NCBI GenBank assembly: GCA_964645155.1
Contig: CAZYBG010000069.1
Span: 1-17,900, forward strand
Direction: 5' to 3'
Origin: CAZYBG01 sp964645155
GTDB lineage: Bacteria > Pseudomonadota > Alphaproteobacteria > Rhodobacterales > Rhodobacteraceae
Length of the DNA stretch: 17,900 nt
Under the pieces are notes generated by a model, which was given only the letters and a program-made list of their open reading frames with translations, was not told the origin of the DNA and did not search any database. How positions within the stretch are numbered: the stretch's first letter is position 1; each line of letters begins with the position of its first letter. A program made the position numbers and the translations under genes. Positions 1 through 9,352 of this stretch are shown in pieces.

Positions 1-1956
<1,956 letters not shown>

Positions 1957-1967
1957 GGCAGGTCCGC

Positions 1968-2318
1968 TCAGATGTGGCAGAGGATGTTGACGAGGTTTCC
2001 CGCGGGGTCGCGCAGGTAGAAGCGCCGGACGCCCCAGGGTTCGTCCATGGGGCCGTATTCGATGGCGGCGCGCAGCGCGCGGGCGCGGGCGAGGACCGGG
2101 TCGAGATCCTCGACCTCGATCGAGATTGCCGGCAGCGCCGTGCCCGACCCGCCCTCGGAGGCGAGGCTGAGCTGGATCGGCGCCGCCGTGCCGGTGCCGA
2201 CCGTGGCGATGAAGCCGTGGTCCATGACCAGGTCGAGGCCGAGCAGCTCGCGGTAGAACCCGGCCAGCGCCGCCGGGTCGTCCGCGTGCAGGTTGGCCAC
2301 GATCCTGAGGGCGGTCAT
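1968..2318 (-). CDS. Small VOC (glyoxalase/bleomycin-resistance fold) protein inside the gcv operon
   Basis: A 116-residue single-domain protein of the vicinal oxygen chelate superfamily. The start MTALRIVANLHADDPAALAG, the helix FYRELLGLDLV (residues 21-31) and the closing strand FYLRDPAGNLVNILCHI match the usual VOC beta-alpha-beta-beta-beta layout. I cannot assign a substrate, and metal ligands are not certain. The start is set by an ATGA overlap: the ATG at 2318 shares bases with the TGA of gcvH (2315-2317), a typical translational-coupling junction. A longer open frame upstream would run inside gcvH and is not needed. The gene ends 11 bases before gcvP. Position implies co-expression with glycine cleavage; a role in handling a glycine- or aldehyde-derived by-product is only a guess. 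Confidence 0.88.
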   Translation of the reverse strand: MTALRIVANLHADDPAALAGFYRELLGLDLVMDHGFIATVGTGTAAPIQLSLASEGGSGTALPAISIEVEDLDPVLARARALRAAIEYGPMDEPWGVRRFYLRDPAGNLVNILCHI

Positions 2319-2674
2319 CCGACCAGCGCCCGGTAGGCGGCCTCGTCCATGTAGCCGTCGACGTCGGCCATGTCGGCGGGGCGCATCTTGAAGAACCACG
2401 CCGCCCCGGTCGGATCCTCGTTGACGAGGGCGGGGTTCTCGGCGAGCGCGGGGTTCACCTCGACGATCTCGCCGTCAAGCGGGGCGAGGATGTCGGAGGC
2501 GGCCTTGACGCTTTCGATCACCACCACCTCGTCGCCCTTGGCGACCTTGCCGCCCGCCGATGGCAGGTCGACGAACACGATGTCGCCAAGCTGGGTCGCC
2601 GCGTGGTCGGTGATGCCCACGACGACCAGGTCGCCCTCGGGGCGCAGCCATTCGTGCTCTTCGGTGAACTTCAT
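2315..2674 (-). CDS. gcvH: Glycine cleavage system H protein
   Basis: The 119-residue lipoyl carrier protein of the glycine cleavage system. It shuttles the aminomethyl group between GcvP, GcvT and the L-protein. It starts MKFTEEHEWLRPEGD and carries the lipoylation motif IESVKAASD, with the modified lysine at residue 57. TDHAATQLGDIVFVDLP and the C-terminal AWFFKMRPADMADVDGYMDE also fit the family, and length is normal (E. coli protein about 129). GGGGA precedes the ATG at 2674; only 9 bases separate it from the gcvT stop. Its stop overlaps the next gene (VOC) by four bases. Substrate lipoylation would require lip genes outside this window. Confidence 0.98.
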   Translation of the reverse strand: MKFTEEHEWLRPEGDLVVVGITDHAATQLGDIVFVDLPSAGGKVAKGDEVVVIESVKAASDILAPLDGEIVEVNPALAENPALVNEDPTGAAWFFKMRPADMADVDGYMDEAAYRALVG

Positions 2675-2683
2675 GTCGGTCCC

Positions 2684-3829
2684 CTATCGTTTGTAGGTGC
2701 TTGGCCGGAAAGGCAGCGCGGTGACGGTGGCCGGCAGCCGCCTGCCGCGCACGTCGCCCCAGAGGGCGGTGCCGGGCGCGGCCGAGGATGCCGCGACATA
2801 GCCCATCGCGATCGGCCGGTCGACCGAAGGCCCGAAGCCGCCGGACGTGACATGGCCGACCGGCTCGGCCGCGTCCTCGGCGGCATAGAGCGCCGTGCCC
2901 GCGCGCATCGGCGCGCGGCCCTCGGGCAGCAGGCCGATCCGAAGGCGCGCCGGCCCCTCGGCAAGCTCGCGTTCGATCCGCGGCGCGCCGGGATAGCCGC
3001 CGGCCCGCACCCCGCCCGGGCGGCGGGCCTTCTGGATCGCCCAGCCGAGATCGGCCTCGGTCGGCGTCGTCGTCGGGTCGATGTCGGTGCCGTGCAAGCA
3101 GAGCCCGGCCTCGAGCCGCAGCGAATCCCGCGCCCCGAGGCCGATCGCCTCGACCTCGGGCCGCGCCAGCAGCACGCCCGCCAGGCCCACCGCACGGTCG
3201 GCCGGCACCGAGATCTCGTAGCCGTCCTCGCCGGTATAGCCCGAGCGCGAGACCCACAGCTCGGCATCCCCGGCGTGGAAGACGCCAACATCCATGAACC
3301 GCATCGTGGCCGCGCCGTGGGCGATGGCGCCGAGCGCCGCCTCGGCGGCCGGACCCTGCAGCGCCAGAAGCGCCCGGCCCGCCGCCACCTCGACCTCGCA
3401 GGCATCGCTGAGATGCGCCCGCAGATGCGCCAGGTCGGCCTCGGCCCGGCTGGCATTGACCACGAGGAACAGGTGGTCGCCGCGGTTGGCCACCATCAGG
3501 TCGTCGAGAATGCCGCCCGCCTCGTCGGTGAACATCGCGTAGCGCTGCCGCCCCTCGGCCAGGCCGAGCACGTCGACCGGCACCAGCCGCTCCAGCGCCG
3601 CAGCGGCATCCTCGACCCGGCCGGAGCGGGGGCGCAGGATCACCTGGCCCATGTGGCTCACGTCGAACAGGCCCGCGGCGGCGCGGGTGTGCAGGTGCTC
3701 CTTCAGGACGCCCAAGCCGTACTGCACCGGCATCTCCCAGCCGGCGAAGGGCACCATCCTGGCGCCCAGCCGCAGGTGCAGGCCGTGGAGCGGCGTGCGC
3801 TTCGGGCCGGCGTCACCAGGATCGGCCAT
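2684..3829 (-). CDS. gcvT: Glycine cleavage system T protein (aminomethyltransferase)
   Basis: A 381-residue tetrahydrofolate-dependent aminomethyltransferase that releases ammonia and forms 5,10-methylene-THF from the GcvH-bound intermediate. Family signatures include MVPFAGWEMPVQYG (25-38), GLFDVSHMGQ (53-62), GGILDDLMV (105-113, containing the conserved aspartates), GYTGEDGYEI (197-206) and LGARDSLRLEAGLCLHG (231-247). The C-terminal half ends with the barrel segment GHVTSGGFGPSV. It is slightly longer than E. coli GcvT (364). The ATG at 3829 has a strong AGGAGAGG Shine-Dalgarno sequence at 3838-3845. It is the first gene of the gcv operon, directly behind the tandem glycine riboswitch, so expression is expected to respond to glycine. 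Confidence 0.97.
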   Translation of the reverse strand: MADPGDAGPKRTPLHGLHLRLGARMVPFAGWEMPVQYGLGVLKEHLHTRAAAGLFDVSHMGQVILRPRSGRVEDAAAALERLVPVDVLGLAEGRQRYAMFTDEAGGILDDLMVANRGDHLFLVVNASRAEADLAHLRAHLSDACEVEVAAGRALLALQGPAAEAALGAIAHGAATMRFMDVGVFHAGDAELWVSRSGYTGEDGYEISVPADRAVGLAGVLLARPEVEAIGLGARDSLRLEAGLCLHGTDIDPTTTPTEADLGWAIQKARRPGGVRAGGYPGAPRIERELAEGPARLRIGLLPEGRAPMRAGTALYAAEDAAEPVGHVTSGGFGPSVDRPIAMGYVAASSAAPGTALWGDVRGRRLPATVTALPFRPSTYKR

Positions 3830-3837
3830 CCGGCCCC

Positions 3838-3884
3838 CCTCTCCTGCCGGCCCCGCGGGGAGAATCCGGCATCGCTCCGGCAGG
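3838..3884 (-). promoter_or_regulatory. Possible riboswitch expression platform: hairpin overlapping the gcvT Shine-Dalgarno
   Basis: On the minus strand, CCTGCCGG (3884-3877) is perfectly complementary to CCGGCAGG (3850-3843). The second arm runs into the gcvT ribosome-binding site AGGAGAGG (3845-3838), sharing its first three bases. The loop of 26 nt contains the smaller palindrome CCCCGCGGGG (3851-3860). There is no U-run after the stem, so this looks more like control of translation start than of transcription. The link to the riboswitch is inference from position, 19 bases downstream of aptamer 2. Confidence 0.5.
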
Positions 3885-3902
3885 TTCGGCCCGCCGCCCG
3901 AT

Positions 3903-4075
3903 GCCCCCTCTGTCCTTGGCGCCTGAGATCGTTATCCCTTCGGCGCCCCGGATCGGGTCCGGGGTCTCTCCAGAGTCTGTCGCCAGGTCGGTCCTTTTGC
4001 CTGAGAGTTTACCGGGGCGGTTGCTCCTTCGGCACCGGCCGCGCCCCCTGCGGGGCGGTCCGGCTTCTCCCTTGC
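3903..4075 (-). ncRNA. Tandem glycine riboswitch (two aptamers) upstream of gcvT
   Basis: Read on the minus strand, this leader has the glycine riboswitch consensus twice. Aptamer 1 starts with GGGAGAAG (4071-4064), then GCCGAAGGAGCAACC (4033-4019) and AAACTCTCAGGCAAAAGGAC (4010-3991). It is followed by the hallmark CTCTGGAGAG (3975-3966). Aptamer 2 has the stem CCCCGGA/TCCGGGG (3964-3958 with 3952-3946), then GCCGAAGGGATAAC (3944-3931) and TCTCAGGCGCCAAGGACAGA. In aptamer 2 the usual GGCAAAAGG is GGCGCCAAGG, a small departure. Glycine binding to tandem aptamers normally turns on gcv operons. Ends are approximate. A weak promoter (GCTAAG at 4088-4093, TTGCCC at 4109-4114, 15-base spacer) could start the transcript. 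Confidence 0.95.
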
Positions 4076-4140
4076 TGGCCCGTCCGGCTTAGCCGATGCG
4101 ACGCGACCGGGCAAGGCCGAAGCCGGCCGTGCAGCGGGTT

Positions 4141-5463
4141 TCAGAGCGTCGGGCGCTTCTGCATCAGCGCCATGACATCGGCCATCTCGGGGCCGCGCTC
4201 GCGCCCCGTCACCGCCCGGCGCAGCGGCATGAAGAGCGCCTTGCCCTTGCGGCCCGTCGCGGCCTTGACCGCCTCGGTCCAGGCCGCCCAGGTGCCGGCA
4301 TCGTAGGGCGGCTCGGGGAGCAGCGCGAACGCGTCGGCGACGAAGGCCCGGTCCTCGTCGGCCACCGCGGGCACCGCGCCGTCGCGCAGCACCGCCCACC
4401 AGGCCCCGATCTCGTCCACCGTCTGCAGGTTGCCGTGGACAGCCGCCCAGAACTGCGGCGCAAGGGCATCCGGAACGCCCGCCTCGGCGATCCTCTCCTT
4501 GACCTTTTCGAACGGCAGGGCGGCCAGGTATTGCCGCGTAAGCGGCCGCAGATCGTCGGCATCGAACTTCGTCGGCGCCGGCCCGAAATGCGACAGCCGA
4601 AAGCCGTCGATCAGCTCCCGATGGCTGGTCCGCAGTTCCACCGGGTCGGACGAGCCGAGCCGCGCCATCAGCGACAGGAGCGCCATCGGCTCGATCCCCT
4701 GCGCCCGCAGGTCGCGCAGCGACAGGTGCCCGAGCCGCTTCGACAGCGCCTCGCCGCCCGCCCCGGTCAGCAGCGAATGGTGCGCGAAGCGCGGCGGCGC
4801 GGCGCCCAGCGCCGCGATGATCTGGATCTGCGTTGCGGTGTTCGTCACATGGTCCGACCCGCGCACGATGTCGGTCACCCCCATGTCGACATCGTCGACC
4901 ACCGAGGCGAAGGTATAGAGCACCTGCCCGTCGGCGCGGATCAGCACCGGGTCCGACACGCTCGCCGCGTCGATCGAGATCGGGCCGAGGATGCCGTCCT
5001 CCCACTCGATCCGGGTCTGGTCGAGCAGAAAGCGCCAGTAGCCCTGCCGCCCCTCGGCCCGGAGCCGCGCGCGTTCGGCATCGGACAGCTTCAGCCCGGC
5101 GCGGTCGTAGACCGGCGGCAGCCCCATGTTCAGCTGCTTCTTGCGCTTGAGGTCCAGCTCCGTCGGCGTCTCGAACACCTCGTAGAGGCGCCCGGCGCCG
5201 CGCAGTTCCGCCGCCGCCTCGCGGTAGCGGCCGAGCCGCGACGACTGCGTCTCGATGCGGTCCCAGGTCAGGCCGAGCCAGGTCAGGTCCTCCTGGATGG
5301 CTTCGGCGAATTCGGGCCGCGAGCGTTCGGCATCGGTGTCGTCGAGCCGCAGGATGAAGGTGCCGCCGGCCTGCCGTGCGATCAGCCAGTTGAACAGCGC
5401 GGTGCGCAGGTTGCCGACATGCAGGAACCCGGTGGGCGAGGGCGCGAAGCGGGTGACGGTCAT
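4141..5463 (-). CDS. gltX: Glutamyl-tRNA synthetase, short zinc-less form
   Basis: A 440-residue class I aminoacyl-tRNA synthetase that charges tRNA with glutamate. The N-terminus reads RFAPSPTGFLHVGNLRTALF, with HVGN (15-18) as the HIGH-like motif, then RLDDTD (39-44). DIVRGSDHVTNTATQIQI (199-216) is the typical active-site helix and ALSKRLG (239-245) is the KMSKS-like loop. There is no cysteine-rich zinc insertion; the matching place reads YEVFETPTELDLKRKKQL. Alphaproteobacteria often carry two GltX proteins, and this short form resembles the second one; whether it prefers tRNA-Glu or tRNA-Gln cannot be decided here. The start ATG at 5463 has GAGGAGGG upstream. A longer open frame reaching 5574 lacks support. 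Confidence 0.95.
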   Translation of the reverse strand: MTVTRFAPSPTGFLHVGNLRTALFNWLIARQAGGTFILRLDDTDAERSRPEFAEAIQEDLTWLGLTWDRIETQSSRLGRYREAAAELRGAGRLYEVFETPTELDLKRKKQLNMGLPPVYDRAGLKLSDAERARLRAEGRQGYWRFLLDQTRIEWEDGILGPISIDAASVSDPVLIRADGQVLYTFASVVDDVDMGVTDIVRGSDHVTNTATQIQIIAALGAAPPRFAHHSLLTGAGGEALSKRLGHLSLRDLRAQGIEPMALLSLMARLGSSDPVELRTSHRELIDGFRLSHFGPAPTKFDADDLRPLTRQYLAALPFEKVKERIAEAGVPDALAPQFWAAVHGNLQTVDEIGAWWAVLRDGAVPAVADEDRAFVADAFALLPEPPYDAGTWAAWTEAVKAATGRKGKALFMPLRRAVTGRERGPEMADVMALMQKRPTL

Positions 5464-5527
5464 CGGTTCCCTCCTCGGAACGCCGCCCCTCTTCCACAAG
5501 CGCCCCGCTTTGTCCATATCGGCAGCC

Positions 5528-5938
5528 ATGACCGCCGACTGGACCGCCCTTGCCGCCCCCGACCTCGCCGCCATCGAGACCCTCGCCGAGGCGGCGGTTG
5601 CGGCGCTGCCCGAACCCTACCGCGCGGCGGCGCGCAGCATCGTCCTGCGGGTCGAGGATTTCGCGTCGGACGAGATGCTCGACGAGATGGAGATCGACGA
5701 CCCGTTCGACCTCACCGGGCTCTACGACGGCATCCCGCTGACCGAGAAGTCGGTGATGGACCAGCCGCGCGGGCCCGACACGATCTGGCTGTTCCGCCGC
5801 CCGATCCTCGAGGAATGGGCCGACCGCGGCACCGAGCCGCTCGGCCATCTGGTCGCCCATGTCCTGGTGCACGAACTTGCGCACCACTTCGGCTGGACCG
5901 ACGACGACATCGCGCGGATCGACCCGTGGTGGGAATAG
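5528..5938 (+). CDS. Minimal zincin metallopeptidase family protein (DUF1025-like)
   Basis: A 136-residue protein starting MTADWTALAAPDLAAIETLA. It holds the zinc-metallopeptidase motif HVLVHELAHHFGW, with HELAH at 115-119, so H115 and H119 are the likely zinc ligands and E116 the catalytic base. The segment PFDLTGLYDGIPLTEKS and the aromatic LFRRPILEEW are typical of the small family Pfam calls zincin_1. The peptidase substrate of this family is unknown and no signal peptide is present, so it should be cytoplasmic. It is divergent from gltX with only 64 bases between starts. No good Shine-Dalgarno is seen before the ATG; a weak -10 (CATATC, 5515-5520) close to the start would fit a leaderless mRNA. 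Other in-frame starts further left overlap gltX. Confidence 0.88.
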   Translation: MTADWTALAAPDLAAIETLAEAAVAALPEPYRAAARSIVLRVEDFASDEMLDEMEIDDPFDLTGLYDGIPLTEKSVMDQPRGPDTIWLFRRPILEEWADRGTEPLGHLVAHVLVHELAHHFGWTDDDIARIDPWWE

Positions 5939-6058
5939 CCGCGCGGCTTGCGGCCCCGCACGGGATCGTGTGGGCTGGCGCACGGCGGCCCGATGGACCG
6001 CCCGTGACGCGGCGCTACCTCCCCCGGACAACAGCAACCGACAAGGGAGAAGACCCTC

Positions 6059-6997
6059 GTGAGACCACTTTCGCTCTCGCGCCGCCAGGCGCTTGTCACC
6101 GCCGCGGGGCTGCCGCTGGCCGCCGGCCTCGCCACTCGCGCCGCCGCCACGGCTGAGATGCTGGGCCCCCTCGCCGCCCAGGCACGCCGGATCACGCTCG
6201 GGTCGTTCGAGGTGACGACGCTGCTCGTCGGCACCCGCACCGTGCCGGAGCCGCAGGGCACGTTCGGCATGAACGTCTCGCCCGAGGAGTTTGCGGCCGC
6301 CTCAGAGGAGAACTTCATCCCGACCGATGCCGTGCAGTTCTTCTTCACGCCGACGGTGGTGAACACCGGGGCCGAGCTGGTCCTCTTCGACACGGGCCTC
6401 GACCCCGAGGGCATCACCGGCGCTCTGCAGGCGGCGGGCTACGCGCCCGATCAGGTCGACGTGATCGTGCTCACCCACATGCACGGCGACCATATCGGCG
6501 GCCTCGGTGCGGCCGGCGCCACCTTCCCCAACGCCCGCTACGTGACCGGCCAGGCCGAGTTCGACCACTGGGCCGCGCAGGGCGACGAGGGCTTCGACGC
6601 CAATGTGCGGCCGCTGGCCGAAAAGATGACGTTCATCGCCGATGGCGGCGCGGTCGTCGCGGGCATCACCGGCATGGCCGCCTTCGGCCATACGCCGGGC
6701 CACATGGTCTACATGGTCGAAAGCGACGGCCGGCAGCTTGCCGTCACCGCCGACACGGCCAACCACTACGTCTGGTCGCTCGCCTATCCCGACTGGGAGG
6801 TCCGCTTCGATGCCGACAAGGCCGCGGCGGCCGAGGCGCGCCGCCAGGTCTTCGGCATGCTCGCCGCCGACCGGGTGCCGTTCGTCGGCTATCACATGCC
6901 GTTCCCGGCGATGGGCTATGTCGAGACGCGCGGCGAGGGCGGCTTCCGCTACGTGCCGGCCTCGTACCAGTTCATGCTCGAGCCGGTCGAGGGCTGA
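6059..6997 (+). CDS. Tat-exported MBL-fold metallo-hydrolase
   Basis: A 312-residue metallo-beta-lactamase-fold hydrolase. The first 32 residues form a twin-arginine signal: LSRRQALVTAAG followed by a hydrophobic stretch and a small-residue region, so export to the periplasm as a folded metalloprotein is likely. Metal-binding residues are THMHGDHIGG (H140, H142, D144, H145), HTPGH (H215), TADTANH (D232) and GYHMPFP (H279), the complete dinuclear set. FDTGLDPEG (110-118) precedes them as usual. Substrate is not predictable; lactonase-like and other esterase activities occur in this family. The start is GTG at 6059 with AGGGAGA eight bases upstream. It converges on wrbA with a shared hairpin between them. 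Confidence 0.9.
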   Translation: MRPLSLSRRQALVTAAGLPLAAGLATRAAATAEMLGPLAAQARRITLGSFEVTTLLVGTRTVPEPQGTFGMNVSPEEFAAASEENFIPTDAVQFFFTPTVVNTGAELVLFDTGLDPEGITGALQAAGYAPDQVDVIVLTHMHGDHIGGLGAAGATFPNARYVTGQAEFDHWAAQGDEGFDANVRPLAEKMTFIADGGAVVAGITGMAAFGHTPGHMVYMVESDGRQLAVTADTANHYVWSLAYPDWEVRFDADKAAAAEARRQVFGMLAADRVPFVGYHMPFPAMGYVETRGEGGFRYVPASYQFMLEPVEG

Positions 6998-7005
6998 GCC
7001 CGGAC

Positions 7006-7035
7006 GGGGGCGCCGCGGCCGGCGCCCCCGGTTTC
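7006..7035. terminator. Bidirectional hairpin terminator between MBL gene and wrbA
   Basis: A perfect 9-base inverted repeat, GGGGGCGCC (7006-7014) and GGCGCCCCC (7021-7029), has a 6-base loop and lies between the convergent stops at 6997 and 7054. On the plus strand it is followed by GGTTTCC, only a short T-run. Symmetry and location suggest it serves both genes, though termination strength is uncertain. Confidence 0.7.
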
Positions 7036-7053
7036 CACGCCGGCCGGTGTCGC

Positions 7054-7650
7054 TCAGGAGGCGATCTTGCCGGCCATCTCGACCAGCCGCTTCGCCTGGT
7101 GGGCGATCGCGGCCTTCTGTTTCTCGCCGATCTCCTGGCCGGCGGTGTGGCTGTAGCCATAGGGGTTGCCGCCAGTCTCGAACAGCACCTGGTCGGTATA
7201 GCCCGGCGCGACGATGATCGCGCCCCAGTGCATGAACGTGGTGTAGAGGCCGATCAGCGTCGTCTCCTGTCCGCCATGCGCGTTCTGCGCCGAGGTCGTC
7301 GCGGTCACCGCCTTGTTGGCAAGCTTGCCCTGGAACCAGAGGCCGCCGAGCGTGTCGATGAAGGCGCGCACCTGGCTCGCGGCCGTGCCGTAGCGGGTCG
7401 GGACCGAGAAGAAATAGGCGTTGGCCCATTCCATATCGTCATGGGTGACCTCGTCGATATGCGCACTCTTCTCGGCCTGGGCCTTCCACGCGTCCTGGCT
7501 GTTCACCACCTCCTGCGGCGCCGTCTCCCTGAACCGGCGGAGCCGGACCTCGGCGCCGGCGGCCTTCGCGGCCTCGGCGGCGATCTCGGCGATGGCATGG
7601 TTGGTGCCGTAGGTCGAATAGTAGGCGACCACGAGTTTCACGGTGTTCAT
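7054..7650 (-). CDS. wrbA: WrbA-type NAD(P)H:quinone oxidoreductase (flavodoxin-like)
   Basis: A 198-residue FMN flavoprotein that would reduce quinones by two electrons using NAD(P)H, protecting against semiquinone-derived oxidative stress. The phosphate-binding loop is AYYSTYGTNHAIA (9-21). PTRYGTAASQVRAFIDTLGG (84-103), then GLWFQGKLANK, HGGQETT (125-131) and GNPYGYSHTAG (161-171) follow the WrbA pattern in order, and the length is that of the family. Some positions differ from enteric WrbA (TNHAI in the loop), so a paralogue of the WrbA group is possible. The ATG at 7650 has AGGGAG upstream. It is divergent from pfkB with 159 bases between starts, in which I see no convincing promoter. 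Confidence 0.9.
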   Translation of the reverse strand: MNTVKLVVAYYSTYGTNHAIAEIAAEAAKAAGAEVRLRRFRETAPQEVVNSQDAWKAQAEKSAHIDEVTHDDMEWANAYFFSVPTRYGTAASQVRAFIDTLGGLWFQGKLANKAVTATTSAQNAHGGQETTLIGLYTTFMHWGAIIVAPGYTDQVLFETGGNPYGYSHTAGQEIGEKQKAAIAHQAKRLVEMAGKIAS

Positions 7651-7809
7651 CGGGATGCTCCCTGCTGACGTTGTCCAGCGCTACAGCTAGGGGCGGTCGC
7701 GGCGCCCGGCCATCCGGCACGACCGCAAGCGATCTGTGCAGCGATGCAGAGGGCTGGCGCAGGGCGGCTTTGGCTGGCAGTGTCGGCGCGCCATCAACAG
7801 CCGATCCCG

Positions 7810-8757
7810 ATGACCCCGATCCTGACCATCACCCTGAACCCCGCCCTCGACCTCGCCACCGAGACCGAGGTCGTCCGCCCGGGCGTCAAGCTCCGCTGCG
7901 GCCCGCCCCGCACCGATCCCGGCGGCGGCGGCATCAACGTGGCCCGCGCGGTGCGGCGCCTCGGCGGCGCGGCCTTCGCGCTTGTGGCCTCGGGCGGCGC
8001 CACCGGCGCGCAGCTGCAGGCGCTTCTGGCCGCCGAGGGCGTGCTGACCGGCCTCCTCGCCGCGCCGGGCGACACGCGCATCTCGCTTTCGGTGGCCGAC
8101 GGCGCCACCGGCGAGCAGTACCGCTTCATGCTTCCCGGCCCGACCTGGAACGCCGCGGACGTGGCGATCTCGCTGTCCATGCTGCGCAGCGCCCTGTCGC
8201 CCGGCGGCTACTGCGTGCTCTCCGGCAGCCAGCCGCCCGGCCTCGGCGACGGCTTCCCCGCCGATTTCGCCGAGACCTGCGCCGAAAGCGGCGCCCGGCT
8301 CGTCGTCGATACCGGCGGCAGGCCGCTCGCCGCGCTGGTGGCCGCCCCCGGCCCGGGCGTCGAGGTCTTGCGCATGAACCACGAGGAGGCCGAGGAACTG
8401 GCCGGCCGCGTCTTCTCGACGCCCTCCGAAACCGCCGGGTTCGCCGCCTCGCTGGTGGCGAAGGGCGTGGCGCGGATCGTGGTGGTGGCCCGCGGCGCCG
8501 AGGGCTCGGTCATGGTGACCGACGGCCTGCGCGTCCAGGGCGTCGCGCCGCGCGTCGAGGTGCGCAGCAAGGTCGGCGCGGGCGACAGCTTCGTGGCCGG
8601 CCTGACGCTGGCGCTGGCCCGCGACCTGCCGGCCGACGAGGCGCTGCGCCACGGCGTCGCCGCCGCCAGCGCCGCGGTGATGACCGAAGGCACCGCGCTC
8701 TGCACGCGGGAGGATGTCGAGATGCTGCTGCCGCAGTGCCGTCTGTCGCCCCTGTAG
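7810..8757 (+). CDS. pfkB: 6-phosphofructokinase II / PfkB-family sugar kinase
   Basis: A 315-residue ribokinase-fold kinase that closely follows E. coli PfkB along its length, so ATP-dependent phosphorylation of fructose 6-phosphate is the best call. The N-terminal motif is DPGGGGINVARAVRRLGG (37-53). GEQYRFMLPG (101-110) matches the PfkB-specific substrate lid. The ATP/anion-hole motif is SKVGAGDSFVAGL (253-265), with D259 as catalytic base, and EGTALCTREDVE ends the pattern. 1-phosphofructokinase or tagatose-6-phosphate kinase are the alternatives within the family. I chose ATG at 7810 because MTPILTITLNPALD aligns with the family start; an in-frame ATG at 7744 would add 22 unrelated residues. 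The Shine-Dalgarno is weak. It ends 13 bases from the convergent DUF1801 gene. Confidence 0.9.
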   Translation: MTPILTITLNPALDLATETEVVRPGVKLRCGPPRTDPGGGGINVARAVRRLGGAAFALVASGGATGAQLQALLAAEGVLTGLLAAPGDTRISLSVADGATGEQYRFMLPGPTWNAADVAISLSMLRSALSPGGYCVLSGSQPPGLGDGFPADFAETCAESGARLVVDTGGRPLAALVAAPGPGVEVLRMNHEEAEELAGRVFSTPSETAGFAASLVAKGVARIVVVARGAEGSVMVTDGLRVQGVAPRVEVRSKVGAGDSFVAGLTLALARDLPADEALRHGVAAASAAVMTEGTALCTREDVEMLLPQCRLSPL

Positions 8758-8770
8758 GCGTCGCCTCGCG

Positions 8771-9196
8771 TCAGTCTGGCTCGACCGGCCAGCGCTGCGC
8801 GAGGTCCGCGACCCCGGCGCGGATCAGTTCGGCCAGCACGGCCTCGTCAATGTCGGCCAGGCGCCGGACTTCCAGGCAGGACTTGCCGGTGCGGTGCCGG
8901 CCCAACCGTGCAAGGATCGGGCCGAAGTCACGGTAGCCCGGCAGGATGTAGACGGAAAAACCGTGCGCCCGCGGCGCGAACCCCGTCGCGGGCGACTCGC
9001 CCTCGCGTCCGCTGTCGTAGCGGTACCGGTATCGGCCGTAGCCCACGATCGAGGGGCCCCACATCCGGGGCACCCAGCCGGTCGCCTCGCGGAAGATCGC
9101 ATCGAGCCGCAGGGCCTCTGCCCGCTTGCCCTCCGGCAAAGCGGCCAGGACGGCGGCGGGGTCGACAACAGTCGGTGCAGTCTTGTTGCCGGTCAT
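8771..9196 (-). CDS. DUF1801 domain protein
   Basis: A 141-residue protein of the DUF1801 (YdhG-like) family. The middle part VPRMWGPSIVGYGRYRY, the following GFAPRAHGFSVYILPGY and TGKSCLEVRRLADID are the conserved elements of the family. Function is unknown; there is no signal peptide or membrane segment. The start ATG at 9196 has AGGAGA six bases upstream, while an in-frame ATG further out (9238) has no such site. It sits alone between pfkB (convergent) and nadE (same strand, upstream), and need not be in an operon with either: 156 bases separate it from the nadE stop. Confidence 0.85.
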   Translation of the reverse strand: MTGNKTAPTVVDPAAVLAALPEGKRAEALRLDAIFREATGWVPRMWGPSIVGYGRYRYRYDSGREGESPATGFAPRAHGFSVYILPGYRDFGPILARLGRHRTGKSCLEVRRLADIDEAVLAELIRAGVADLAQRWPVEPD

Positions 9197-9244
9197 GGCG
9201 GTCTCCTGCTGCGCAGTATGGCACGGCAGAGGGCGCACGCCGGC

Positions 9245-9267
9245 GGGAAACCGCCCGCCCCGGCGGG
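9245..9267 (-). terminator. Weak candidate terminator after nadE
   Basis: Minus-strand CCCGCCGGGGCGGG (9267-9254) can form a 5-bp stem with a 4-base loop, followed by CGGTTTCCC. A third copy of the arm (GGCGGG, 9243-9248 on the plus strand) allows an alternative pairing. It lies between the nadE stop and the DUF1801 start. The short T-run makes this uncertain. Confidence 0.3.
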
Positions 9268-9352
9268 CACCAGCGCGACGGATCGGGCGGGCGCGTCCGG
9301 CCGGCGCCGCGTCACGCCGTTGCCCGTGGATCCATCCTTTCGAGCCGCTCGC

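Noticed and set aside
4109..4140. GGCCG-GCTT-CGGCC hairpin between gltX and the gcv promoter as a gltX terminator
   Set aside because: On the minus strand the stem is only 5 bp and is followed by TTG with no T-run; too weak to list.
3932..6037. Very long minus-strand frame covering gltX in another frame
   Set aside because: It runs through the riboswitch, the gltX coding region and the divergent zincin gene; the composition is that of a shadow frame.
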